DNA of 64,000 bases. Source: an uncultured Loktanella sp. (lineage in GTDB: Bacteria > Pseudomonadota > Alphaproteobacteria > Rhodobacterales > Rhodobacteraceae). This document shows, one piece after another, positions 35,393-44,843 of this stretch. Where the stretch lies: NCBI GenBank assembly GCA_937132065.1, contig CAKZNT010000086.1:1-64000 (forward strand), given 5' to 3'. Each line of letters opens with the position of its first letter. Positions within the stretch are counted from its first letter, which is position 1. The position numbers and the translations under genes were made by a program. The notes under the pieces are model-generated. The model searched no databases. It was not told where the DNA came from and was given only the letters and a program-made list of their open reading frames with translations.

Positions 35393-36034
35393 TTAATCTG
35401 CACCAAGCCCTTCAAGCAAGGGCACAAAGCGCACCGCGCGCAACTCTTCGTAATCATAGCCCGTTTCGGAGCGGGTCACACGGATCAGGCTTTGCACTGT
35501 GTCGGACTGACCCACGGGTAAAACCATGATCCCGCCGACCCGCAATTGCGCCATCAGTGGCCCGGGCGGGTCTTCGGCGGCTGCGGTCAACAGGATCCGG
35601 TCAAAGGGCGCTTGTTCGGGGTAACCGTGGCTGCCGTCGGCGGTGAATGTCGTGATATTGGTGATGTCTTGCGCTGCAAAAATTGCCTTTGCCTCTGATA
35701 CTAATCGTTTGAAACGATCGACGGTGTAAACGCGGCGGGCGAGTTGGGCGAGGATGGCGGCTTGGTAGCCCGAGCCTGTGCCGACTTCGAGCACCTTGTC
35801 ACGCGGTTGCACGTTCAGGGCTTGGGTCATGATGCCAACGATGGAGGGTTGCGAGATGGTTTGCCCGCATGAAATCGGCAGGGGCATATCGTCATAAGCG
35901 CGCTCTGCAAAGATGCCTTTGACAAAGGCGGCGCGGTCAACCCGCTCCATTGCGTTGAGCACACGGGCATCCGTTACGCCCTTTGAGCGTAAGGCATAGA
36001 GGAACTGCATCTTGATTTCTGCGGAGGCGCTCAC
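35393..36034 (-). CDS. pcm: Protein-L-isoaspartate O-methyltransferase
   Basis: The 213-residue protein has the PCMT signatures [38 protein letters not shown] and [19 protein letters not shown] (SAM-binding). It repairs isoaspartyl residues in damaged proteins. The start overlaps the surE stop by 4 bases, and with nlpD it makes the conserved surE-pcm-nlpD set. Confidence 0.94.
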   Translation of the reverse strand: MSASAEIKMQFLYALRSKGVTDARVLNAMERVDRAAFVKGIFAERAYDDMPLPISCGQTISQPSIVGIMTQALNVQPRDKVLEVGTGSGYQAAILAQLARRVYTVDRFKRLVSEAKAIFAAQDITNITTFTADGSHGYPEQAPFDRILLTAAAEDPPGPLMAQLRVGGIMVLPVGQSDTVQSLIRVTRSETGYDYEELRAVRFVPLLEGLGAD

Positions 36035-36819
36035 GCGAGTAACCCTTTGAGATTGCTCACTAAGTCATGGGCTGTCAGGTCGGCCCGCATCGGCGTGATC
36101 GAGGTATAGCCGTCAAGGTTTGCCTGCGCGTCCGTGCCTTGTGCGGTTGCCCCGTGTTGTGGTCCGCCACGCACCCAGAGGAAGTCGCGCCCTGTTGGGG
36201 ATTTGTCGGCTTGCACCGAGAAGTTGACCCCGTCGCGCCGCCCTTGCGTCGTGACTTTCATCCCCTTTACGGCGCTCGCAGGCACGGGCGCAAAGTTGAC
36301 GTTATAAAAGACAGAGTAGGCCTCGCCTTGGGTCCAGATGCCCTGTTCTAACAGTGCACGGACCGTGCACGCACCGTGCACCGCTGCGGCCTCAAATGGA
36401 TCATCGAGGTCTTTGTTATCGGGGCCAAAGAACTGGCTTAGGGCGATAGCGGGAATGCCTTGCAGGGCTGCTTCGATCACAGCGCCGATTGTGCCAGAGT
36501 AGAGCGTATTTTCGGCAGCGTTGTTGCCACGGTTCACGCCTGACAGCACCAGATCGGGCGGGCAGTCTTTCATGACGTGGTAAAGCCCCGCAAGCACGCA
36601 ATCGGCGGGGGACCCTTCGGCGGCGAACCGCTTGTCTGCGAGTTTGGCGATCATTGTGGGGTGGGTATAGCTGATGCAGTGGCCAACGCCTGATTGCTCA
36701 AAAGCGGGGGCGACTGTCCAGACCTCACCGTCCGGCCCTGCGATCTCTGCGGCGATTTTGTGCAAGGTCGCGAGGCCTGGTGCGTTGATACCGTCGTCGT
36801 TCGTAATAAGAATGCGCAT
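36031..36819 (-). CDS. surE: 5'-nucleotidase SurE
   Basis: The protein of about 262 residues has the SurE N-terminus [16 protein letters not shown] with the Asp-Asp metal site, [12 protein letters not shown] and [28 protein letters not shown]. It dephosphorylates nucleoside monophosphates and helps stationary-phase survival. The start at 36819 is the conserved one; the frame opens earlier at 36873. One copy of the triple GTGCAC element lies within it at 36354-36381, encoding [10 protein letters not shown], without an obvious insertion relative to other SurE proteins. Confidence 0.94.
   Translation of the reverse strand: MRILITNDDGINAPGLATLHKIAAEIAGPDGEVWTVAPAFEQSGVGHCISYTHPTMIAKLADKRFAAEGSPADCVLAGLYHVMKDCPPDLVLSGVNRGNNAAENTLYSGTIGAVIEAALQGIPAIALSQFFGPDNKDLDDPFEAAAVHGACTVRALLEQGIWTQGEAYSVFYNVNFAPVPASAVKGMKVTTQGRRDGVNFSVQADKSPTGRDFLWVRGGPQHGATAQGTDAQANLDGYTSITPMRADLTAHDLVSNLKGLLA
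36354..36381. repeat. Triple GTGCAC element, copy 2 (inside surE)
   Basis: GTGCAC occurs at 36354, 36365 and 36376 with 5-bp spacers GGACC and GCACC, the same 11-bp period as copies 1 and 3. The motif sits in codons of surE that appear to align without length change, so codon choice seems to carry the motif. Confidence 0.8.
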
Positions 36820-36914
36820 TTGCCCGCCTTTTGCTGTCCCAATACCCCTAATGCGGACAAGGGTTTTGGGCAAGCATGGTGGTGAATTTTAGCGATTGCG
36901 CCCGTGCAAAGTGC

Positions 36915-37328
36915 CTAGGCGCTATGCGTCTCGAGAAACTGGTGGGCCTGTTCGAGCGTTTGGGTCAGTTGCCCGAAAAAGTCGCCGCTTGTGACGTCAA
37001 CGAGTGTGTGGCTTTGCGCGGCGGGGGTTCTGATGTCGAAGGGCAGGTTTGCCAGAGACTTTAGCTCGCGGTAGCTTGCTCCAGTGCCGTGCTTGATCAC
37101 GCTCACAGCCACAGAATACTGATGCACCTTCAGCGCGAGATTTGAATTTCCGTTATCTGCCAGCAGTTTATGCAGCTTCTTGTAGAAGGGGCCGCGCTTG
37201 AAGTGGTGCTGCATGCGCGCCTCGAAGGCGGCGGCAAGTTCCACGCTGGCGGCCTCGATCTGTGCAGGCGACAGGTTGTCCGCCTTTGCGGTGGCATGCG
37301 CGGCGTCGAGAAGGTCGGTGACATTCAT
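36915..37328 (-). CDS. Small hypothetical protein
   Basis: The 137-residue soluble protein (MNVTDLLDAAHATAKADNLSPAQIEAASVELA) is helix-rich, with HHFKRGPFYKKLHKLLADNG and DVTSGDFFGQLTQTLEQAHQFLE. I do not recognise it. It is the last gene of the purF-DUF1801-SDR operon, overlapping the SDR gene by 4 bases, so it is a real translated gene. Confidence 0.7.
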   Translation of the reverse strand: MNVTDLLDAAHATAKADNLSPAQIEAASVELAAAFEARMQHHFKRGPFYKKLHKLLADNGNSNLALKVHQYSVAVSVIKHGTGASYRELKSLANLPFDIRTPAAQSHTLVDVTSGDFFGQLTQTLEQAHQFLETHSA

Positions 37329-37963
37329 AGCGGCAGCGTGGCCAAAAGGCGTGCGGCCTCGTCTGCGGGGGCGGCAAGCGGTGCGCGGTCTTCGCCGGGA
37401 TAAAAGCGGGCGCGTGTGGCCGTGGGCATCGGGTTTGGTGTGACGATATGCACATTCGGCCCCGTTTTCACGGATTCAGCGGCCCACGAGCGCGCAAGCG
37501 CGATTTGCGCCGCCTTTGATGCCCCGTAAGCGCCAAAGAATTGTGCGCCGCCGCGCGGGTCGTCCGTAAAGACAGCGTGCCCGTCTGCGCCCAAGAGCGG
37601 GCCAACGTAACCGATCAAGCGCGCCGTCGCCTCGACGTTGATCGCCATGGATTTGGCAAGATCCTTAGGGCCGATGTGCCCTGCTGGCGCGAGTGGAGCG
37701 GCGTGGATGGCGGTATGCACCCAAAGGTCCAGCTTGCCCCAGCGGTCAAAGATCGAGCGGCAAAGCTGCTGCATGGCGCCGTCAACGGTGATGTCCATCG
37801 GCGCGAGGGTCGCTTGTCCGCCCGCCGCCTTGATCAGGTCGTCGATTTCTTCCAAAGCGCCTGTGGTTTTACCAACTGCGACGATGTGATGGGTTGGTGC
37901 AAGGGCCACGGCCATTGCCGCGCCAAGACCGCGCGAAGCGCCAGTGATAAGTGCTGTTCTCAT
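37325..37963 (-). CDS. Short-chain dehydrogenase/reductase
   Basis: The 212-residue SDR has the NAD(P)-binding motif TGASRGLGAAMAVALA and catalytic YGASKAAQIALARSWA (Tyr-x-x-x-Lys), with DLWVHTAIHAAPLAP in place of NNAG. It is shorter than most classical SDRs. The substrate is not evident. It overlaps both neighbours by 4 bases. Confidence 0.85.
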   Translation of the reverse strand: MRTALITGASRGLGAAMAVALAPTHHIVAVGKTTGALEEIDDLIKAAGGQATLAPMDITVDGAMQQLCRSIFDRWGKLDLWVHTAIHAAPLAPAGHIGPKDLAKSMAINVEATARLIGYVGPLLGADGHAVFTDDPRGGAQFFGAYGASKAAQIALARSWAAESVKTGPNVHIVTPNPMPTATRARFYPGEDRAPLAAPADEAARLLATLPL

Positions 37964-38340
37964 GGAGTTCTCTTTGTCTCAAGTGTGATGTCGTGTCCAG
38001 CCTCGCGTAGCCTGTCGTTCAGGATGCGGATCAGCAGGGTTTCGGGAATCGGCTTGGCAGGCGTGAATTGCACACCGCTTTTAGAGTGTTTGTAGCCGAG
38101 CGCGTCGAGGTCGGCCGCAAATGTGGGGACAATATTGCCCGAATGCGGGAAAAAGCCGAGGTGTTTGGCAAAAGCAGCATAGCCCGCAACGACGGATTTG
38201 CCGATTTTATAGCTGGGCATCGCGTATGCCATGACCCGCTTGGCATCAGGCAGCAGGGTGCGCAACGTTTTGTCCAGAGCCGTCAGCGCCGCCCGTTGAT
38301 CGTCGGGCAGGGCGGCAAGATAGCTCTCGATTTCATCCAT
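37960..38340 (-). CDS. DUF1801 / YdhG-like protein
   Basis: The 126-residue protein matches the DUF1801 pattern: an N-terminal YLAALPDDQRAALTALDKTLRTLLPDAKRVMAYAMPSYKIGKSVVAGYAAFAKHLGFFPHSGN and a C-terminal VQFTPAKPIPETLLIRIL. Members have a SufE-like or iron-chaperone-like fold (YdhG) but no firm role. Its start overlaps the purF stop (TAATG). Confidence 0.82.
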   Translation of the reverse strand: MDEIESYLAALPDDQRAALTALDKTLRTLLPDAKRVMAYAMPSYKIGKSVVAGYAAFAKHLGFFPHSGNIVPTFAADLDALGYKHSKSGVQFTPAKPIPETLLIRILNDRLREAGHDITLETKRTP

Positions 38341-39797
38341 TATTCTGCCGCGATTTTTGGCTTGAAGCCCTTTGCGATCATGTCGCTTGGCTTGACGGGG
38401 TATTCGCCCGAGAAGCAGGCATCGCAGAATTGCGGTGATTTGGCATCGCGCCCGTTTGCCTCTCCAGAGGCGCGGTAAAGCCCGTCGAGCGAGATGAATT
38501 TGAGGCTATCCACCCCGAGGTGGTCGCGCATCTCGGTCTCGGACATGGTCGCGGCGAGCAATTTGTCCCGCTCGGGCGTATCAACTCCGTAAAAGCAGGG
38601 CCACTGTGTCGGTGGGGAGGCGATCCGGAAGTGAACTTCGGCCGCACCTGCTTCAAGGATCATTTCCTTGATTTTGCGGCTGGTTGTGCCGCGCACAACG
38701 CTGTCGTCCACGAGGATCACCCGTTTCCCTTTGATCAGGGCGCGGTTCACGTTGAGCTTGAGCCGCACACCCATGTTACGGATGGATTCTGACGGCTCGA
38801 TGAAGGTCCGCCCCATGTATTGATTGCGGATAATCCCCATCGCGTAGGGGATACCGGATTGCAGGCTGTAGCCGATCGCCGCTGGTGTGCCGCTATCTGG
38901 CACAGGGCAGACGAGATCAGCCTCGACGGGCGCTTCCTTGGCCAGTTCCCGTCCGATGTTTTCGCGGATTTCATAGACGGACTTACCGCCGAGGATGCTA
39001 TCGGGGCGCGAAAAGTAGACGTTCTCGAAGATGCAGAACCGTGGCTTTGCGGGGCGGAACGGGAAGTGGCTGGCGACCCCTTCGGCATTGATCACAACCA
39101 TTTCGCCCGGCTCGATTTCGCGCACGAAGTCAGCGCCGACAATATCAAGGGCGCAGGTTTCGGAGGCCAGAACCCAACCTTCGCCAAGCTTGCCGAGCAT
39201 GAGCGGGCGGACCCCAAGCGGGTCGCGGCAGCCGATCAGTTTGGTCCGTGTCATCGCAACAATCGAGAATGCGCCTTCGACCTTGCGCAACCCTTCTTCC
39301 ATGCGGTCAGGGATCGTTTGCCCCATCGAGCGGGCCATCAGGTGAATGATGCACTCGGAATCAGATGACGACTGGAAGATCGACCCGCGCTCGATGAGTT
39401 CGCGCCGTAGGGCGTCCGCGTTGGTGATGTTGCCGTTGTGGGCGATTGCTGCGCCGCCCATCGAGAACTCGCCAAAGAACGGTTGCACATCGCGCAGGGC
39501 CGTTTGCCCCTTGGACCCTGCTGTTGAATAGCGCACGTGCCCGATACCGATTGTGCCTGGGAGGGAGGCGATCATGGATGAGGAGGTGAAGTTATCGCGC
39601 ACAAGGCCCATGCGTCGCTGTTGGTTGAACCCGTTGACGGGGTCGTGGGTGACGATGCCGCCAGCCTCTTGGCCCCGATGTTGCAGGGCGTGCAGCCCAA
39701 GCGCCACAAAGTTGGAAGCGTCGGGAACATTCACTACGCCAAATACGCCGCATTCCTCCCGCAATTTATCATCGTCAAAGGGATGGGCGGGGGGCAT
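38340..39797 (-). CDS. purF: Amidophosphoribosyltransferase
   Basis: The protein of about 485 residues has the N-terminal nucleophile glutaminase domain after a short propeptide (DDDKLREECGVFGV; Cys becomes residue 1 after processing), HVRYSTAGSKG, and the phosphoribosyltransferase site VILVDDSVVRGTTSRKI. Late cysteines (including CDACFSGEYP) agree with the iron-sulfur type of B. subtilis. It catalyses the first step of purine synthesis. The start at 39797 is chosen to give the short propeptide. Confidence 0.94.
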   Translation of the reverse strand: MPPAHPFDDDKLREECGVFGVVNVPDASNFVALGLHALQHRGQEAGGIVTHDPVNGFNQQRRMGLVRDNFTSSSMIASLPGTIGIGHVRYSTAGSKGQTALRDVQPFFGEFSMGGAAIAHNGNITNADALRRELIERGSIFQSSSDSECIIHLMARSMGQTIPDRMEEGLRKVEGAFSIVAMTRTKLIGCRDPLGVRPLMLGKLGEGWVLASETCALDIVGADFVREIEPGEMVVINAEGVASHFPFRPAKPRFCIFENVYFSRPDSILGGKSVYEIRENIGRELAKEAPVEADLVCPVPDSGTPAAIGYSLQSGIPYAMGIIRNQYMGRTFIEPSESIRNMGVRLKLNVNRALIKGKRVILVDDSVVRGTTSRKIKEMILEAGAAEVHFRIASPPTQWPCFYGVDTPERDKLLAATMSETEMRDHLGVDSLKFISLDGLYRASGEANGRDAKSPQFCDACFSGEYPVKPSDMIAKGFKPKIAAE

Positions 39798-39937
39798 GTG
39801 ATGGGACAAGGCGGGGCAGCTCCGAATCCTAGGGGTGTGGGTTGCCCCCGTCTTAAAGTGTCTTGCGCCAAGTGTCACCCAGCGAAAGACCTGTTGTTTA
39901 CCCGCAATCGCGTAAGATGGGTTTTAACCCATGTTGC

Positions 39938-40501
39938 TTACTCGGCTGCGGCGCCACAGTTCCCGACGAGTTGTTCATACTGCGTTGTGATCCAGCCCAA
40001 GGCTGCTTCGGGGTCGCGATCTTCGATCTGACCTGTCATTTTACCAAACACTTTGGCCGAGCGGCTGTTTTCAACCATGTCGATCTTTTGGGTCGAGAGT
40101 ACGGTTTGATAGACAAAGAACGCCACCGCGACCAACAAGATCCCGCGCAGCACCCCAAACAAGAACCCGAACCCTTGGTCCAAGCCACCCAGTGCGGAAC
40201 GTTGCACAAGGCTTGAGAACAGCGGCGTAAAGATCGACACCACAACCAGCGCAATCGCAAAGACCGCAGCGAATGACGCGATAATCGACAGTTCACAGCT
40301 ATCCCCGATGAAGTCGCCGATCACGGGCAAGCCGCGGATCAATGGCTGCACGGTGTCGGCAAAGATGAACGCGAGGATAGTCGCCCCGATCCAGCCTGCA
40401 ATTGCCATCGCCTCGCGCACGAAGCCACGGCTATATGCCAGCAACGCCGATACGACGATCACAACAGCTACGACTCCGTCGATGATTGTGAAACCTTCCA
40501 T
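39938..40501 (-). CDS. cvpA: CvpA family membrane protein
   Basis: The 187-residue protein has four hydrophobic segments and the family start MEGFTIIDGVVAVVIVVSALLAYSRGFVREAMAIAGWIGA, plus GGLDQGFGFLFGVLRGILLVAVAFFV. CvpA (named from colicin V production) is a purine-linked inner-membrane protein of poorly known role, commonly next to purF, as here. Confidence 0.92.
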   Translation of the reverse strand: MEGFTIIDGVVAVVIVVSALLAYSRGFVREAMAIAGWIGATILAFIFADTVQPLIRGLPVIGDFIGDSCELSIIASFAAVFAIALVVVSIFTPLFSSLVQRSALGGLDQGFGFLFGVLRGILLVAVAFFVYQTVLSTQKIDMVENSRSAKVFGKMTGQIEDRDPEAALGWITTQYEQLVGNCGAAAE

Positions 40502-40517
40502 GCGCGTCTCTCACTTT

Positions 40518-41894
40518 TTACTTTTCGGGGCCACGATCCCCGAATATCTCTACAACAAACGTGGCCAAGTCTTGCATTGGACGCAAGGTCAGCCCCGCCA
40601 CCGCGACCTTCTTGGTCTGTTGCGGTGTGATTGCGGACGTAAAACCAAGTTTTTGCGCTTCTTTCAATCTATTTTCGGTCTGAACCACAGGTCGTAGCGC
40701 TCCTGAGAGGCTTATTTCCCCAAAAACCACCGCATCATGTGGCAAAGGTGCATCTTCGCGCGCAGAAACCAAGGCCGCCGCGACAGCCAAATCAGCCCCC
40801 GGATCGTTGATCCGCATCCCGCCAGCCACATTCAAATAGACATCTAGCCCGTTGAACGGCACGCCGCAGCGCGATTCTAGCACCGCGAGGATCATACCCA
40901 ACCGCCCGCTATCAAGCCCGACAACCGAGCGTTTGGACTGGCTATGGGGCGAGGGCGCAACAAGCGCTTGTATCTCGGTGAGCACGGGGCGTGTCCCCTC
41001 GATGCCCGCAAAGACGACTGATCCCGGCGCAGGTTTCCCCCGATCCGAAAGGAACAGGGCAGAGGGGTTTTTGACCTCGGCCAGCCCCTTGCCAGTCATC
41101 TCAAAGACGCCGATTTCGTCGGCGGGGCCAAACCGGTTCTTGACCGAGCGCAAGATGCGGAACTGGTGCCCGCGCTCTCCTTCAAAGTAGAGCACGGTAT
41201 CGACCATATGTTCGACAACCCGCGGCCCTGCAATAGAGCCGTCTTTGGTCACGTGCCCGACCATGATCACCGACATCGCGTGGGATTTGGCAAAGGTTGT
41301 CAGCTCGTGAGCAGAGGAGCGCACCTGACTTACGGACCCGGGCGCACTGTCGACATTGTCGGCCCACATCGTCTGGATCGAGTCGATGATCGCCAGATCA
41401 GGTTTTTCCGCCTCAAGCGTTGTCAGGATGTCGCGCAGGTTTGTTTCCGAGGCCAGTTTAACAGGGCTTTCCGTCAGGCCCAGTCTGCGCGCCCGCATCT
41501 GGATTTGCGAGGCCGATTCCTCGCCCGAAATGTAGATAACCTTTAGCCCGTTACGCGCAAATCTCGCAGCCGCTTGCAGCAGCAGCGTCGATTTGCCGAT
41601 GCCCGGATCACCGCCCACGAGTAGCGCGGAGGCCTGCACCAGCCCCCCCCCAAGCACCCGATCCAGTTCGCCAACACCTGCAAGCGTGCGCGCAGGGGGC
41701 GCCTCTTGGGTTGCCAGATCAGTCAGCGCAACCCGCTTGCCGCGCATCCCCCCCAAGGACTTTTTCGCCGGTCCAGTGCCGAGCGGTTTATCCTCGACAA
41801 TAGAGTTCCACGCGTTGCACGCATCGCACTGCCCCGACCATTTGGTGTGGGACGCGCCGCATTCATTACATGTAAAGATTTTCTGTTTAGCCAT
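40518..41894 (-). CDS. radA: DNA repair protein RadA
   Basis: The protein of about 458 residues has an N-terminal C4 zinc finger (FTCNECGASHTKWSGQCDACNAWN), a RecA-like ATPase with Walker A GGDPGIGKST, the RadA-specific KNRFGP motif and a C-terminal Lon-like domain (GLDSGRLGMILAVLESRCGVPFNGLDVYLNVAGG). It helps branch migration in recombinational repair. A run of nine Gs in the coding strand (41643-41651) falls in the Gly codons of LGGGLV. The start at 41894 (MAKQKIFTC) is the conserved one. Confidence 0.94.
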   Translation of the reverse strand: MAKQKIFTCNECGASHTKWSGQCDACNAWNSIVEDKPLGTGPAKKSLGGMRGKRVALTDLATQEAPPARTLAGVGELDRVLGGGLVQASALLVGGDPGIGKSTLLLQAAARFARNGLKVIYISGEESASQIQMRARRLGLTESPVKLASETNLRDILTTLEAEKPDLAIIDSIQTMWADNVDSAPGSVSQVRSSAHELTTFAKSHAMSVIMVGHVTKDGSIAGPRVVEHMVDTVLYFEGERGHQFRILRSVKNRFGPADEIGVFEMTGKGLAEVKNPSALFLSDRGKPAPGSVVFAGIEGTRPVLTEIQALVAPSPHSQSKRSVVGLDSGRLGMILAVLESRCGVPFNGLDVYLNVAGGMRINDPGADLAVAAALVSAREDAPLPHDAVVFGEISLSGALRPVVQTENRLKEAQKLGFTSAITPQQTKKVAVAGLTLRPMQDLATFVVEIFGDRGPEK

Positions 41895-41939
41895 GTTCAC
41901 GTGTTGCCCCATTAACTATGCTGTGGCAATGGCGAATGT

Positions 41940-42407
41940 TCAGCCGCCTACGGCGTGCATATTTTTGCTCTGAAGAAACTTGGCAGTGAGGGCCGATATT
42001 ACGATCGAGGCCAAGATGCAGACCGTGAAGAGGTAAAGCCCCCATGCGGTTTCCAGTTTGCCGATGCCGATCCCTTTTGAAACGACAATATAGAGTGCAA
42101 TCAAGAAGATATCGGCCATAGCCAACTTGCCCATCCAGCCTAGAACGGGCAGCAGTTTGGGGCTAAGCAGATCAAAGTGGATGAGCGCCAAGCCGATCGT
42201 TTTGAGGTAGGGCGCAAAGAGCGCAAAGACGGTGACGACAAGCGCGAGGAAGACGTCAGTGCCCCAGAGGCTTTGCAGTCCCGAGATCACGCTGATTTCG
42301 GAGAGCTTGAACAGCGGCAGGATGCCCGCCCGCAAAAGCGGCGCGAACCACGCGACAGGGAACAGGATCAGGAGCGCCAGATTGGCGATGACGAGGGTGC
42401 TGCGCAT
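41940..42407 (-). CDS. PqiA-family membrane protein
   Basis: The 155-residue protein has four hydrophobic segments and the paraquat-inducible protein A pattern (WFAPLLRAGILPLFKLSEISVISGLQSLWG; LLSPKLLPVLGWMGKLAMADIFLIALYIV). It is a single-unit version without the cysteine-rich N-terminus of E. coli PqiA. PqiA-like proteins work in envelope lipid transport systems, but no PqiB partner is next to it. Confidence 0.75.
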   Translation of the reverse strand: MRSTLVIANLALLILFPVAWFAPLLRAGILPLFKLSEISVISGLQSLWGTDVFLALVVTVFALFAPYLKTIGLALIHFDLLSPKLLPVLGWMGKLAMADIFLIALYIVVSKGIGIGKLETAWGLYLFTVCILASIVISALTAKFLQSKNMHAVGG

Positions 42408-42415
42408 GGGCGTCT

Positions 42416-43177
42416 TTATTCAGCCGCCGGCTTTTGAGCCAAGGTGACGACGTTGTCTTCCTTGCGGCTCAGGCTGTAGCCAAGGCCGGGCAGGGAGGCT
42501 TGCAGTTTTTCGTCGAGCTGTTCGAGTTGCGAGGCGACCACGCTTTCTTCCAGATCGACTTGCTGCGCCCATGTGCGGATTTCCTGAACGGCGTGCAGCG
42601 CATTGACGATGCGTTCTTGCTGCGCTTCTGCCTCTTCTTGGCGTTGCTGCAAGAATTGCTTGGCACGGGCCACTTTTTCGTCCGAATAGACATCCGCGAG
42701 GTGGCGCGATTGTTGCGACATCTGGGCGGCGACTTCGAGCACCTCTGGTTCGAGGCGCGACAGGTCGGGATGATCGCGCAAATAGGCGAGCCGCTCGCGG
42801 GTTGCGTCAAATTCGGAGCTGAATGTGAACACGCCCGCCCGATCAGCCGTATGGCAGAGGTGATAGGCGCGTGCGACGTCGTCCATGCCGATGTGGAAGG
42901 AACGGTGGCTGCGTTCGAGTGCGTTCATGCGCAAGTTGGTCGGGATCATCAGCGCAACGGCCGCAAGGACGATTGTGCCGCCAATCTGGAGATACATGCC
43001 GAAGTCGGCGATCAGGGTGTCCCCGAAGGTCATGGGCATGTCGAGCCACGCAGCCCCGCCAAACGCACAGACGACAGTGTAGCAAATCGCCGCGATTGCG
43101 ATGCTTGCCGCGGCAAATATTGCTGCGCCTTGTAAAACACGCAGTGTGATCTGAATGAACGAAACAACTCGCAACAT
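42416..43177 (-). CDS. Hypothetical membrane-anchored coiled-coil protein
   Basis: The protein of about 253 residues has two hydrophobic segments in the first 80 residues, then a long soluble helical region rich in Gln and Glu (AKQFLQQRQEEAEAQQERIVNALHAVQEI, QLEQLDEKLQ), typical of a coiled coil. I do not recognise a family. It lies 8 bp upstream of the PqiA-like gene in the same direction and is probably the start of the long minus-strand operon that runs to cvpA and purF. Confidence 0.65.
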   Translation of the reverse strand: MLRVVSFIQITLRVLQGAAIFAAASIAIAAICYTVVCAFGGAAWLDMPMTFGDTLIADFGMYLQIGGTIVLAAVALMIPTNLRMNALERSHRSFHIGMDDVARAYHLCHTADRAGVFTFSSEFDATRERLAYLRDHPDLSRLEPEVLEVAAQMSQQSRHLADVYSDEKVARAKQFLQQRQEEAEAQQERIVNALHAVQEIRTWAQQVDLEESVVASQLEQLDEKLQASLPGLGYSLSRKEDNVVTLAQKPAAE

Positions 43178-43198
43178 GGCATCCCCCCGGAAGCTCAA

Positions 43199-43549
43199 AA
43201 ACTCTTGCCCTCAGAATAGTTGATTTTAGGTAAGCGTTCACAGGGGAAAATTGGCGAAAACTTGCCTATGGCTGTTTGCGCAGGACAATCCCCGCGATGA
43301 AATCGCATTGTTGCGCAGCGTTGAATCCGTCGCGAATTTCCAGAAGGCGCTGGGATCAGGGCATAATCTGGCAATGTGGGGTTGTTTTTAAGGAGATTTA
43401 TGCACTTTCAAACATCGTTCATAGCGTGCATTTGATCGCATTGATGGCCAAGTGCCTGAAGGCAACACCTGATTGCAAAAATGAGGGCTTATGACCCAAA
43501 TCACAGCGAGAAATGCGGTTTGCGCGGCCAAGTGGAGCGAATCGCCCGT
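43199..43549. other. Intergenic region without a supported gene
   Basis: This 351-bp stretch separates the coiled-coil protein gene from alr. Short open frames exist but none has a convincing ribosome binding site or protein character. It may hold the promoter of the minus-strand operon to its left; I cannot identify a clear box. Confidence 0.6.
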
Positions 43550-44587
43550 TTAACCGCCTTTGGTGCGGCGGGTGTAGCGCGCCCCGAGCGAAGTCAGGAT
43601 TTCGTAGCCGATTGTGCCTGCTGCCGTGGCCAGATGATCGACGGTCTGCTGTTTGCCAAGGAGCGTCAGCGCGTGCGGTTCTTCGGGGAGGTCGGTGATG
43701 TCCACGGTGATCAAATCCATCGAGACCCGCCCGATGAGCGGGCAGGGATCGGCGCCGTAGTAAAACGTGGCCTTATCGGACATGGCGCGCAGTAATCCGT
43801 CCGCGTAGCCCGCAGCAAGCGTTGCCACTTTTGAAGGGCGCTCTGCCTGCCAAGCATTGCCGTAGCCCACGACTTCGCCCTCGCTGATGTGGCGAATTTG
43901 CACGACGGGCAGGTCCATTTGCACAACGGGTTTCGCCTTTGTGAAGGGGGCGCCGCCATAAAGGCCGATACCCGGACGGGTCAGATCAAAGTGGAAGTCT
44001 TTCCCGAGCAGAATGCCCCCAGTGGCCGCAAGCGAGCGCGGCACGGATATACCGTCCGTCATTTGATGAAACACGTCTAGCTGGAACGCGTTCATCGGGT
44101 GATCGGGCTCGTCGGCGCAGGCAAGGTGGCTCATCACAAGGGTCGGGTGCTGGGCGAGAGCGATTTCTGCAATCGCGCCCCATTCGTCCCATTCCATGCC
44201 AAGCCTGTTCATGCCTGTATCAAGCTGGATGCCAAAGGGTGCGCCCGGCAGCGATTCAAAGTGTCGCGAAATCTGGTCAATCGAGTTGAGCATCGGGGTC
44301 AGCCCGAGATCACCGATCATATCGGTGTCGCCGCGCATATGCCCCGAAAACACGTTGATTTGCACCCCTTCGCCAAGCGCTTGCCTGATCGCGGCCCCTT
44401 CTTCGGCGACGGCGACAAAGAACTTGCGCGCCCCCGCTTTGGCCAATGCCTTGGCAACCCGACCCGCGCCAAGCCCGTAGCCGTTGGCCTTAACCACGGC
44501 TGCGGTCTCGGTTTTGCTCATTTTATCCAACGCCCGCCAGTTCGCGATGATGGCGTCGAGGTCAATTGTGATGTGTCCAGTGCTCAT
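43550..44587 (-). CDS. alr: Alanine racemase
   Basis: The 345-residue fold-type III PLP enzyme has PLP lysine in [48 protein letters not shown] and the catalytic Tyr region [27 protein letters not shown]. It makes D-alanine for peptidoglycan. The family usually reads KADAYGHG at the PLP site; here it is KANGYGLG, a common alphaproteobacterial variant. It is downstream of dnaB in the same direction. Confidence 0.94.
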   Translation of the reverse strand: MSTGHITIDLDAIIANWRALDKMSKTETAAVVKANGYGLGAGRVAKALAKAGARKFFVAVAEEGAAIRQALGEGVQINVFSGHMRGDTDMIGDLGLTPMLNSIDQISRHFESLPGAPFGIQLDTGMNRLGMEWDEWGAIAEIALAQHPTLVMSHLACADEPDHPMNAFQLDVFHQMTDGISVPRSLAATGGILLGKDFHFDLTRPGIGLYGGAPFTKAKPVVQMDLPVVQIRHISEGEVVGYGNAWQAERPSKVATLAAGYADGLLRAMSDKATFYYGADPCPLIGRVSMDLITVDITDLPEEPHALTLLGKQQTVDHLATAAGTIGYEILTSLGARYTRRTKGG

Positions 44588-44843
44588 GGTGCTCTTTTGT
44601 CAGGGGATTGCTGAGCCGACAAGGGGGCAATGGCGGACGGTTTTCCCCGAATGCCTGCGTCAGCGCGCCGATTGGCGAAAATGCGCGTATTATTGCGCGG
44701 CGTTAATGGCAAAACGTGATGCATTTGCGGCTTCTAAGTGACCTAAGGCGCGTGCGGTCGAGCATGATCATTTTGAACCTGACCGACCGTAATAGATGCT
44801 GCGATAGCCGTTGTGAGATACTGTCGTGGCCCTGACCACTTCC

